Source of the DNA: Clostridia bacterium
Lineage (GTDB): Bacteria > Bacillota > Clostridia > Christensenellales > Borkfalkiaceae
DNA: 5,356 nt
Direction of reading: 5' to 3'
Assembly: GCA_017631725.1 (NCBI GenBank)
Contig: JAGBSS010000197.1
Location: forward strand, 1 to 5,356
Position numbers and translations under genes: made by a program. A model generated the notes under the pieces. It did no database searches. It was not told the DNA's origin and was given only the letters and a program-made list of their open reading frames with translations. Of the stretch, positions 1 through 5,356 are shown one piece after another. The first letter of the stretch is position 1. The number at the start of each line of letters is the position of its first letter.

Positions 1-45
1 GACTTTGAAAGGGCTAAAAATATTTTTTCGACGGACATCTTTTAA
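1..45 (+). CDS. Possible 3' end of an upstream gene (partial)
   Basis: Reading from base 1, frame 1 is open for 14 codons (DFERAKNIFSTDIF) and ends in TAA at 43-45. That lies 22 bases before the start of the ECF transporter gene and upstream of its ribosome binding site. The stop codon type (TAA) and codon choice (AGG for Arg, GAA for Glu) match the neighbouring genes, and the spacing suits the tail of a preceding operon member. Fourteen residues are too few to name a family, and a short chance open frame cannot be excluded. I call it only because the layout is otherwise tightly packed and no promoter is visible before the next gene. Confidence 0.35.
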   Translation, partial: DFERAKNIFSTDIF

Positions 46-55
46 GAGTTCGATT

Positions 56-60
56 GGAGG
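56..60 (+). promoter_or_regulatory. Ribosome binding site fixing the start of the ECF transporter gene
   Basis: GGAGG at 56-60 lies 7 bases before the ATG at 68. The reading frame stays open further upstream to an ATG at 5, but that start has no Shine-Dalgarno sequence in view. It would also add 21 mostly basic and polar residues (MKGLKIFFRR...) unlike an S-component N terminus. The site therefore decides the start at 68. Confidence 0.85.
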
Positions 61-67
61 CAATTTA

Positions 68-676
68 ATGAAAAACAAGTTTTTCACTTCGAGAAACGTT
101 GCCACGTTTGGCATTTTAACGGCTCTCGTAATAGTGTTGCAGTTGTTCGGTAGTTCTATACCAATGTTTGGAATTACACTTAACTTTAGTTTAATTCCCA
201 TTGCACTTGCAGGAATATTGCTTGGATGGGCAGGTGGGGCTATCGTTGGATTTATTTGTGGCTTAGTAGTATTTATAACCACTGCAGTTTTAGGGCAAGA
301 GCCAATAACGGCTAGTTTGTTTCAAACCAATCCCGCAATTTTAACGATTATGTGTATTGGCAAAACTACTATTGCAGGTTTAATTTCCGGCGTACTTTAT
401 AAACTGATATCAAAACGTAATAACGCAGTTGCAGTTGGTGTTGGCGCTATTGCTATACCTTTAATAAACACTTCTATTTACGTTATTGGTATGCTATTGA
501 TGAAAAATTCTTTAATATCGCTTATGGAGTGGGATTTCACTTCTACTTGGGCGGTGTTTGCCACGATATTTAGCATAATTTGGCTTAACTTTGTGCTTGA
601 AATAGTTATTACAATTATATTTACACCTATCGTGTATAAAGTTATAGGCGTCTTAGGCAAGTATAGGAGAAAGTAA
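68..676 (+). CDS. ECF transporter S component, probably for pantothenate (PanT-like)
   Basis: Predicted substrate-binding membrane subunit of an energy-coupling factor (ECF) vitamin importer. It would act in the cytoplasmic membrane with a shared ECF ATPase/EcfT module, which is not encoded here. The product is 202 residues, normal for S components. It is highly hydrophobic, with about six membrane segments (roughly residues 10-30, 38-54, 56-76, 90-115, 120-142, 163-190) and a short basic C terminus (GKYRRK). The TLNFSLIPIALAGILLG and AGGAIVGFICGLVVF stretches resemble the PF12822-type ECF S-component family. The start at 68 is set by GGAGG 7 bases upstream. coaX begins one base after its stop, so the two are translationally linked. 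That neighbour is the main reason to infer pantothenate as the substrate, since the sequence alone does not define it; other vitamins remain possible. All Trp codons are TGG. Confidence 0.85.
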   Translation: MKNKFFTSRNVATFGILTALVIVLQLFGSSIPMFGITLNFSLIPIALAGILLGWAGGAIVGFICGLVVFITTAVLGQEPITASLFQTNPAILTIMCIGKTTIAGLISGVLYKLISKRNNAVAVGVGAIAIPLINTSIYVIGMLLMKNSLISLMEWDFTSTWAVFATIFSIIWLNFVLEIVITIIFTPIVYKVIGVLGKYRRK

Positions 677-677
677 A

Positions 678-1448
678 ATGCTTTTAGCGATAGATTTAGG
701 CAATACTAATATTAAATACGGCGTTTTTAATGGCGAAGAGTTAGTTGCATCTTTTAGGGTTTCTTCTAGAATTTCAAGAACGGCAGACGAATATGGTTCG
801 GTTTTAGTTGGGCTTTTGTCTGATAGGGGTATAAATAAAAGCGATATAGACTGAATTATTTTTTCATCCGTTATACCTGCACTTAACTACACCATTTGTC
901 ATATGTGCGAATTCTTTTTTGGAATTTCCCCTTTAATAATTGGCCCAGGGGTTAAAACAGGGCTTAACGTTAAAACGGAAAATCCTAAAGAAGTTGGTGC
1001 AGACATCATAGTAAACAGCGTGTCCGCATATAATAAATATGGTGGCCCTATTGTCGTTATAGATTTCGGCACAGCAACCACGTTCGACGTTATTAGTTCT
1101 GGTGGCGAACTTTTAGGTGTGGTTATAGCACCCGGTATTAAAACAAGTTTAGAAGGTTTGGTTTCTAAAACGGCACAATTACCTATGGTAGAGTTAGATG
1201 CACCAAAATCGGTAATTGGTAAAAATACCAAACATTGTATGCAATCGGGTATTATATTCGGTTTCGCAGGTTTAGTAGAAAACATTTTAAGAAAAATTAA
1301 AAAAGAACTTAACGTAGCCGAACTTAACGTTGTTGCAACGGGCGGTCTTGGCGAAATTATAGCAAGAGAAGTAAAGTCAATTAAAAAAGTTGACAGAACC
1401 TTAACTTTAGATGGTTTAAGGGCAATATACGAACTAAATTGTAAATAA
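678..1448 (+). pseudogene. coaX: Type III pantothenate kinase (coaX), interrupted by in-frame TGA at codon 59
   Basis: CoaX phosphorylates pantothenate with ATP, the first step of CoA synthesis. The frame from ATG 678 (AGGAGA at 665-670) to TAA 1446-1448 gives 256 residues, the usual CoaX length. Visible motifs are the N-terminal phosphate-binding DLGNTN (6-11), SSVIP shortly after the break, GPGVKTGLN (89-97), GAD with presumed catalytic Asp109, DFGTATT (129-135), IGKNT, QSGIIFGFAG and the ATGG loop near the C terminus. Codon 59 is TGA (852-854). Bacillus CoaX has Gly at this point (IDGIIISSVVP), so GGA to TGA by one transversion is the simplest history. No frameshift or second lesion is visible, so the mutation is recent, a sequence error, or read through. 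Termination would leave a useless 58-residue peptide. Restart at ATG 903 has no ribosome site and would lose the ATP-binding motif. Residue 110 is Ile where Bacillus has Arg (GADR). Family identity is certain; functional status is not. Confidence 0.9.
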
Positions 1449-1467
1449 TTGAACACTTAGTGTTCAA
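1449..1467. repeat. Perfect 19-bp palindrome between coaX and hom (candidate operator or stem-loop)
   Basis: TTGAACACTTAGTGTTCAA has 9-base arms (1449-1457 and 1459-1467) that are exact reverse complements around a single central T. It starts directly after the coaX stop, and its right end runs into the hom Shine-Dalgarno AAGGAG (1467-1472). In RNA it could form an 8-bp stem with a TTA loop, close enough to the ribosome site to affect hom translation. In DNA it has the size and symmetry of a dimeric repressor operator. No T-run follows, so it is not an intrinsic terminator. It does not match operators I can recall with confidence; GAAC and GTTC are 7 bases apart, not the 4 of the Bacillus LexA box. 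The function is inferred only. Confidence 0.6.
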
Positions 1468-1481
1468 AGGAGAATACGAAA

Positions 1482-2762
1482 ATGAAAAAGGTAGGCGTAG
1501 CAATTTTAGGCCTAGGCGTTGTAGGTGGTGGCACTTACAAAATTTTAACCGATAACAGAGAATATTTTAAAAAGTCTCAAGAAGTAGACGTTTCTGTTGA
1601 AAGCGTTTTAGAAATTAACGCAGAAAGAATTAAGGCTTTAAATATAGATTCTTCTATCGTTGCTAAAAACATTGAAGAAGTTGTTTCCAACCCAATGGTT
1701 GACATTGTTGTAGAAGTTATGGGTGGTACAACCTTTGCTAAAGACTTTGTTATTAAGGCTTTAAAAAGTGGTAAGACCGTTGTTACTTCTAATAAAGAGC
1801 TTTTGGCAAAACATTGGCCAGAACTTGAACAAACTGCTAAAAAAGGGCACGCAGGTTTATACTTTGAAGCAAGTTGTGTTGGCGGTGTGCCAATTATTAG
1901 GGTTTTACAAGAAGGTATGCAAGCAAACGTTATCAAGTCTTTAAAGGGTATTGTTAACGGCACAACCAACTATATCTTAACTAAAATGAGTGAAGAAGGT
2001 TCTTCTTATGAAGATGCTTTAAAACAAGCTCAAGCTTTAGGCTATGCAGAATTTAACCCAACGGCAGACGTGGAAGGGTTTGATTCTACTTATAAACTTT
2101 CTATTTTATCAAGTTTAGCATTTAATACCAAAATTTCTGTTGAAGATATTTCAAGAAAGGGTATTACTTCTATCACTAAAGAAGATATGTTATACGGCAA
2201 ACAACTTGGCTATACGTTAAAGCTTTTAGCTATTGGTAAAAATACCGAAAACGGCATAGAAGTTAGGGTACACCCAACCTACGTTGCAAATTCTAATCAA
2301 CTTGCAACTGTATCAGATTCTTTTAACGCAGTATCTTTAGTTGGCGACTCTGTTGGTGACATTATGCTTTACGGCCGTGGTGCAGGTGCACTTCCTACAG
2401 GTAGTGCTATCGTTTCAGACGTGTTATTTGCAGCAAAACATCCGGAAAACTATTATGCAACGTTTGACAACACCGTAGACGGTAAAAAGACTACCAAGTT
2501 CGTTTCCGACTATACTTCTCAATACTTTATAAGGCTTACCGTTCAAGATGCTAACGGTGTTTTAGGCAAAATTGCAAACGCATTTGCAAAACAAAAAGTG
2601 GGCATTAAACAGGTTAAGCAATCTGCGGGGGTAGATGGAAAAACTCCGGTTATTATTATCACTCACGAGTGTAACGAATCTAATTTAAACAAGGCTATCG
2701 AGAAAATAAAAAATCTTGCTCCCGTTTACAGCGTGGATAGCGTTATCTATTTAGAAGATTAA
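1482..2762 (+). CDS. hom: Homoserine dehydrogenase with C-terminal ACT domain
   Basis: Cytoplasmic NAD(P)H-dependent enzyme that reduces aspartate semialdehyde to homoserine, the branch point to threonine and methionine. The product is 426 residues, the usual length of the Gram-positive three-domain form. A Rossmann domain starts with GLGVVGGG (10-17). SNKELLAKHW (103-112) carries the conserved Lys105. GTTNYIL (160-166) leads into the family signature at 183-205, with Asn192-Pro193, Asp196, Gly199, Asp201 and the catalytic Lys205. GDIMLYGRGAGALPTGSAI (292-310) closes the catalytic domain. Residues about 348-426 form an ACT domain (FIRLTVQDANGVLGKIANAF), which suggests allosteric feedback, classically by threonine. 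The start follows AAGGAG (1467-1472) by 9 bases. It is the last gene before a terminator, 33 bases after coaX, with thrB and thrC absent from view. Its ribosome site abuts the 19-bp palindrome. A premature stop in coaX could reduce its expression by polarity. Confidence 0.97.
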   Translation: MKKVGVAILGLGVVGGGTYKILTDNREYFKKSQEVDVSVESVLEINAERIKALNIDSSIVAKNIEEVVSNPMVDIVVEVMGGTTFAKDFVIKALKSGKTVVTSNKELLAKHWPELEQTAKKGHAGLYFEASCVGGVPIIRVLQEGMQANVIKSLKGIVNGTTNYILTKMSEEGSSYEDALKQAQALGYAEFNPTADVEGFDSTYKLSILSSLAFNTKISVEDISRKGITSITKEDMLYGKQLGYTLKLLAIGKNTENGIEVRVHPTYVANSNQLATVSDSFNAVSLVGDSVGDIMLYGRGAGALPTGSAIVSDVLFAAKHPENYYATFDNTVDGKKTTKFVSDYTSQYFIRLTVQDANGVLGKIANAFAKQKVGIKQVKQSAGVDGKTPVIIITHECNESNLNKAIEKIKNLAPVYSVDSVIYLED

Positions 2763-2767
2763 TTTTT

Positions 2768-2796
2768 AAAGGTAAGCCGAATGGCTTACCTTTTTT
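2768..2796 (+). terminator. Rho-independent terminator after hom
   Basis: GGTAAGCC (2771-2778), loop GAAT (2779-2782) and GGCTTACC (2783-2790) form a perfect 8-bp hairpin followed by six T (2791-2796). Three A just upstream (2768-2770) can pair with the first T bases and extend the stem. It begins 5 bases after the hom stop and ends 25 bases before the next promoter. It therefore separates the transporter-coaX-hom unit from the citrate synthase unit. Confidence 0.95.
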
Positions 2797-2821
2797 AAAC
2801 TAAACGCAAATTTTATTGTTG

Positions 2822-2850
2822 TTGACACTAACCATATAATTTGCTAAAAT
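2822..2850 (+). promoter_or_regulatory. Sigma-A promoter of the citrate synthase unit
   Basis: TTGACA (2822-2827, consensus -35) is separated by exactly 17 bases from TAAAAT (2845-2850, one mismatch to the -10). An extended -10 TG lies at 2842-2843. Transcription would be expected to start near 2857, leaving an untranslated leader of only about 16 bases that is mostly the ribosome site AAGGAGAG (2861-2868). That leaves no room for a riboswitch or leader peptide downstream of the start. The A/T-rich bases upstream (2791-2821) overlap the terminator tail and could serve as an UP-like region. No clear operator palindrome is visible around it. Confidence 0.88.
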
Positions 2851-2872
2851 ATTTTAAGTTAAGGAGAGATAT

Positions 2873-4237
2873 ATGATAGGACATAAAAAAGGATATACAG
2901 AACAAGTGGAAAATCTTGCAAAACTTTGCAAGACTACCCCCACTTTTTCAGAAGAAGTTTATAGAGAAAAACAAGTTAAAAGGGGGTTAAGAGATATTGA
3001 TGGCACAGGCGTTATAGCCGGTCTTACCGATATTTCAGACGTTATTGCAAAAAAAGTTGTTGATGGGGAAAAAGTTCCTTGTCCCGGTGAACTTTATTAT
3101 CGTAGCATTAACGTTAAAGACATTATTGCAGGGTACGACGATGAAAGCTGTTCAGGTTTTGAAGAAGTAGTTTATCTTTTACTTTTTAATAAACTCCCAA
3201 CTAAAAAAGAGTTGACTGCTTTTAAACAACTTTTGGCAGATTATAGAAAATTGCCAAGAAACTTTGTTAGAGACGTTATAATGAAAGCCCCAAGTAAAGA
3301 CGTTATGAATTCTTTAGCAAGGTGCATTTTAACTTTTTATAGTTATGACCACCATGCTTTAGATAATTCTTTTGAAAACATTTTAAGACAATGTTTAACC
3401 TTAATTGCAGTTACGCCTATGTTTGCAGTTTATGCTTATAACGCGCATATGCATTATAACGAAAACAAAAGTTTGGTAATACATAAACCACTTCCAGAAC
3501 TTTCTACGGCGGAAAATTTACTTTATATGCTCCGCCCAGATAGCAACTTTACTGCTCTTGAAGCAAAAGTTTTAGATATTGCCTTTATTTTACACGCAGA
3601 GCACGGCGGTGGTAATAACTCTACCTTTACCACACACGTTGTCACAAGTTCTGGTACGGATACTTACGCTACAATGGCGGCGGCACTTTGTTCACTTAAA
3701 GGACCACGCCACGGCGGTGCAAACATTAAGGTTATGGAAATGTTTGCAGACATTAAAAAACACGTTAAAGATTGGAATAACAAACAAGAACTTACCTCTT
3801 ATCTATCCGATATGTTAGAAGGCAAGGTGTTTGACAAAGCAGGGCTAATTTACGGTATGGGGCACGCAGTTTATTCTATTTCTGACCCAAGGGCAGAAGT
3901 GTTTAAACAATTCGTTGGCGAACTTGCTAAAGAAAAGGGTAGAAACAAAGAATTTAAACTTTACGAAAGGGTAGAAGAAATTTCCAAGCGTCTTATTATG
4001 GAAAAAAGAAAAACTTATAAAGGTGTATCTGCAAACGTTGACTTTTATAGTGGATTTGTTTATAATATGCTTGGTCTTCCAACTGAACTTTATACGCCTA
4101 TGTTTGCAGTTGCAAGGGTTGCCGGTTGGAGTGCCCATAGGTTAGAAGAAATTTTAAACGCAGGTAAAATTATAAGGCCGGCTTACGTTTCTTTAAACAC
4201 AAGAAAAGAATACGTTAATATAAACGAGAGAGGTTAA
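2873..4237 (+). CDS. Citrate synthase (citrate/2-methylcitrate synthase family)
   Basis: Condenses oxaloacetate with acetyl-CoA to give citrate; close relatives can use propionyl-CoA to make 2-methylcitrate, and the sequence does not settle which. The product is 454 residues, like the long clostridial form and longer than the 370-430 of most bacterial enzymes. The active site appears complete by analogy with E. coli GltA: HAEHGGGNN (241-249), catalytic His280 in GPRHGGAN, His331 in GMGHAVYSISDPR (328-340) with Arg340, and Asp390 in NVDFYSG. ELYTPMFAVARVAGWSAHR (405-423) and RPAY (435-438) complete the C-terminal lid. It belongs to the GltA (Si) fold, not the isopropylmalate-synthase-like Re-citrate synthases of some clostridia. 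The GHAVYS segment differs from GHRVYK of GltA but, from memory, is usual in this clostridial group. It is first in its unit, with a strong promoter and AAGGAG 6 bases before ATG. Symbols such as gltA or citZ would apply if citrate is the product. Confidence 0.94.
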   Translation: MIGHKKGYTEQVENLAKLCKTTPTFSEEVYREKQVKRGLRDIDGTGVIAGLTDISDVIAKKVVDGEKVPCPGELYYRSINVKDIIAGYDDESCSGFEEVVYLLLFNKLPTKKELTAFKQLLADYRKLPRNFVRDVIMKAPSKDVMNSLARCILTFYSYDHHALDNSFENILRQCLTLIAVTPMFAVYAYNAHMHYNENKSLVIHKPLPELSTAENLLYMLRPDSNFTALEAKVLDIAFILHAEHGGGNNSTFTTHVVTSSGTDTYATMAAALCSLKGPRHGGANIKVMEMFADIKKHVKDWNNKQELTSYLSDMLEGKVFDKAGLIYGMGHAVYSISDPRAEVFKQFVGELAKEKGRNKEFKLYERVEEISKRLIMEKRKTYKGVSANVDFYSGFVYNMLGLPTELYTPMFAVARVAGWSAHRLEEILNAGKIIRPAYVSLNTRKEYVNINERG

Positions 4238-4239
4238 TT

Positions 4240-5262
4240 ATGCAAAATTCTATTAAAGATTTAATTGAAATTTCAACTTATGCAGGCAACAGGGTAGATT
4301 ATACTCAAGGTGGCGGTGGAAACACTTCGGTTAAAGTTGACGATACCGTTATGCTTATAAAAGCGTCTGGCTTTAGGCTTATTGACATTAACGACACCAC
4401 GGGTTTTGTTGCAGTAGACGGAAATAAAATTAGAAATTATTATTCTAACGTAGATTTAAGCGTGGAAAAAGATTACGAAAAAGAATCTGGTGAATTAAAT
4501 AAAAATTCCGTTATTGAATTAGATGGCATTAAAACTTTAAGGCCAAGTGTAGAAGTAGGTTTTCACGCAATACTTAAAAAATACGTTATTCACACCCACT
4601 CAATTTACGCAAACTTAATTACTTGTGCAGTAAAAGGTGAAGAAATTGCAAGCAAAATTTTTAATGGAAAGTTAGATTACGTTTTCTTACCATACATTAA
4701 CCCCGGTTTTTCTTTAACTTTAAAAATGGCAGATACTATTAAAGAATACCTTTCTAAAACGGGCAGATACCCACAAGTTATTTTTATGAAAAACCACGGG
4801 CTTGTAGTCACTTCAGATTGCGTGAAAGAAGTTAAAGAATTAAACGACAAGGTAAACAATTTAATTAAAGAATATTTTAATTTAAAAAATAGTTATATTT
4901 CAATTAATTTGGCAGAAAATAACGGTGCATATATTTCAAGCACACCACTTGTTAAAGAATATTTAGAAAAATATGGCGACTTTACCGAAATTTTAGAAAA
5001 ATATCCACTTTATCCAGACCAATTAGTTTACTTAAACAACATTATAAACTTTAATAAAGAAAAACTTGTCGTTAAAGACAATTCCGTTGTATATAACACA
5101 GAGTTAAAAGAAGCAACCACTCTTGAAGAAACACTTTTTGCATACCTTTTCGTTATAAAAACTTTAACTGAAAAAGGCCTTGAAATTTCCGTTATGAACG
5201 AAAAAGAAGTTGCTTTTATTAACGGTTGGGAAGCAGAAAAATATCGCAGGTCAGTTAAATAA
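4240..5262 (+). CDS. Class II aldolase/adducin family protein
   Basis: Metal-dependent aldolase-fold protein of the L-fuculose/L-rhamnulose-phosphate aldolase superfamily, likely cytoplasmic. Of its 340 residues, about 1-215 form the aldolase domain. GGGGNTS (24-30) and KASG (41-44) are the phosphate-binding loops. Glu105 in RPSVEVGFH matches the catalytic acid, and His118, His120 (HTH) and His186 (NHG) match the zinc ligands of FucA, so the site looks intact. The GGGGNTS...KASG spacing is closer to the aldolase half of the bifunctional YuxG/RhaD-type proteins than to the short (about 215 residue) FucA. Residues about 230-340, including PLYPDQLVYLNN, form an extra C-terminal region of unknown role. 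It starts 2 bases after the citrate synthase stop; its ribosome site (GAGAGG, 4228-4233) lies inside the end of that gene, so translation is probably coupled. The substrate is unknown; a sugar or polyol phosphate is likely given the dehydrogenase that follows. Confidence 0.85.
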   Translation: MQNSIKDLIEISTYAGNRVDYTQGGGGNTSVKVDDTVMLIKASGFRLIDINDTTGFVAVDGNKIRNYYSNVDLSVEKDYEKESGELNKNSVIELDGIKTLRPSVEVGFHAILKKYVIHTHSIYANLITCAVKGEEIASKIFNGKLDYVFLPYINPGFSLTLKMADTIKEYLSKTGRYPQVIFMKNHGLVVTSDCVKEVKELNDKVNNLIKEYFNLKNSYISINLAENNGAYISSTPLVKEYLEKYGDFTEILEKYPLYPDQLVYLNNIINFNKEKLVVKDNSVVYNTELKEATTLEETLFAYLFVIKTLTEKGLEISVMNEKEVAFINGWEAEKYRRSVK

Positions 5263-5297
5263 ATTTAAAAAAATATTGTATTTGGAGGATTATTATA

Positions 5298-5356
5298 ATG
5301 AAAACAAAAGCAGTTAGATTATATGGTAAAAACGACTTAAGACTTGAAGAGTTCAA
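5298..5356 (+). CDS. Probable zinc-type medium-chain dehydrogenase, N terminus only (runs off window)
   Basis: ATG 5298 follows GGAGG (5284-5288) by 9 bases and opens 19 codons, MKTKAVRLYGKNDLRLEEF, before the window ends. The pattern of a short first strand, a turn and LRLEEF is typical of the N terminus of GroES-like alcohol/polyol dehydrogenases (MDR superfamily). It recalls those annotated as sorbitol dehydrogenase or L-sorbose-1-phosphate reductase. The zinc ligands and NAD-binding motif lie beyond the edge, so neither the reaction nor the substrate can be read. It sits 35 bases after the aldolase stop with no terminator or clear promoter between, so it is probably co-transcribed. A dehydrogenase beside a class II aldolase fits a sugar or polyol phosphate pathway. 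Confidence 0.7.
   Translation, partial: MKTKAVRLYGKNDLRLEEF

Noticed and set aside
5..67. Upstream start at ATG 5 for the ECF transporter
   Set aside because: The GGAGG at 56-60 correctly serves ATG 68, and the added residues are basic and unlike the family N terminus.
1390..1420. TTGACA inside the end of coaX as a private promoter for hom
   Set aside because: No good -10 lies 16-18 bases downstream; the best is TTTAAG at 19 bases. The TTGACA is explained by coding for Val-Asp-Arg.
903..1448. coaX starting at the internal ATG 903 as an intact shorter gene
   Set aside because: There is no Shine-Dalgarno upstream. The product would lack the N-terminal DLGNTN phosphate-binding motif and the SSVIP strand, so it could not be a working kinase. 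The frame upstream is clearly CoaX.
899..1456. Long open frame on the minus strand (185 codons) opposite coaX
   Set aside because: It lies antisense to well-conserved CoaX sequence, has no ribosome binding site, and its product is a low-complexity Ser/Thr/Pro/Leu/Ile mixture typical of a shadow frame.
1449..1467. The palindrome as an intrinsic terminator of coaX
   Set aside because: The stem is A/T-rich and is followed by AAGGAGAAT rather than a T-run.
1577..1969. Minus-strand open frame inside hom
   Set aside because: It is a shadow of the conserved NAD-binding and catalytic region of homoserine dehydrogenase, with no ribosome site.
2835..2840. TATAAT as the -10 of the citrate synthase promoter
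   Set aside because: It is only 7 bases from the TTGACA -35. TAAAAT at 2845-2850 has the ideal 17-base spacing plus an extended TG.
2763..2872. Riboswitch or T-box leader before citrate synthase
   Set aside because: The gap is only 110 bases and is accounted for by the terminator, promoter and ribosome site. The expected leader is about 16 bases.
3845..4138. Minus-strand open frame inside citrate synthase
   Set aside because: It lies fully antisense to the conserved catalytic C-terminal region and has no ribosome site or recognisable domain.

Overview
The window reads as ordinary, densely packed chromosome from a low-GC Bacillota (Firmicutes), most likely an uncultured clostridial lineage. 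The reasons are A/T-rich codon choice, strong GGAGG-type ribosome binding sites, TAA at every terminal stop seen, a type III pantothenate kinase gene, an ECF-type vitamin transporter subunit, and a citrate synthase of the long (about 450 residue) clostridial type. All recognised genes lie on the + strand. There is no sign of mobile elements, CRISPR arrays, rRNA or tRNA.

Layout. Bases 1-45 may be the last codons of an upstream gene. An operon-like block follows: an ECF transporter S component, probably for pantothenate (68-676); coaX, type III pantothenate kinase (678-1448); and hom, homoserine dehydrogenase with a C-terminal ACT domain (1482-2762). Gaps are 1 and 33 bases. A clean intrinsic terminator at 2768-2796 closes the block. 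A new transcription unit starts at a near-consensus sigma-A promoter (2822-2850). It holds a citrate synthase (2873-4237), a class II aldolase/adducin-family protein (4240-5262), and the first 19 codons of a probable zinc-type medium-chain dehydrogenase that runs off the right edge (from 5298).

How the genes work together. The transporter and coaX make a sensible pantothenate uptake-and-phosphorylation pair at the head of CoA synthesis. hom serves threonine/methionine synthesis and has no obvious link to them beyond co-transcription. In the second unit, citrate synthase gives the entry to citrate, glutamate or 2-methylcitrate. The aldolase and dehydrogenase look like a carbohydrate or polyol pair, so their tight coupling to citrate synthase is unusual and unexplained.

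The most notable observation is that coaX is interrupted by a single in-frame TGA at codon 59 (852-854), at a position that is glycine in Bacillus CoaX, while the rest of the frame is intact. A perfect 19-bp palindrome lies between coaX and hom. I found no convincing undescribed system; the findings are modest and are stated as such.
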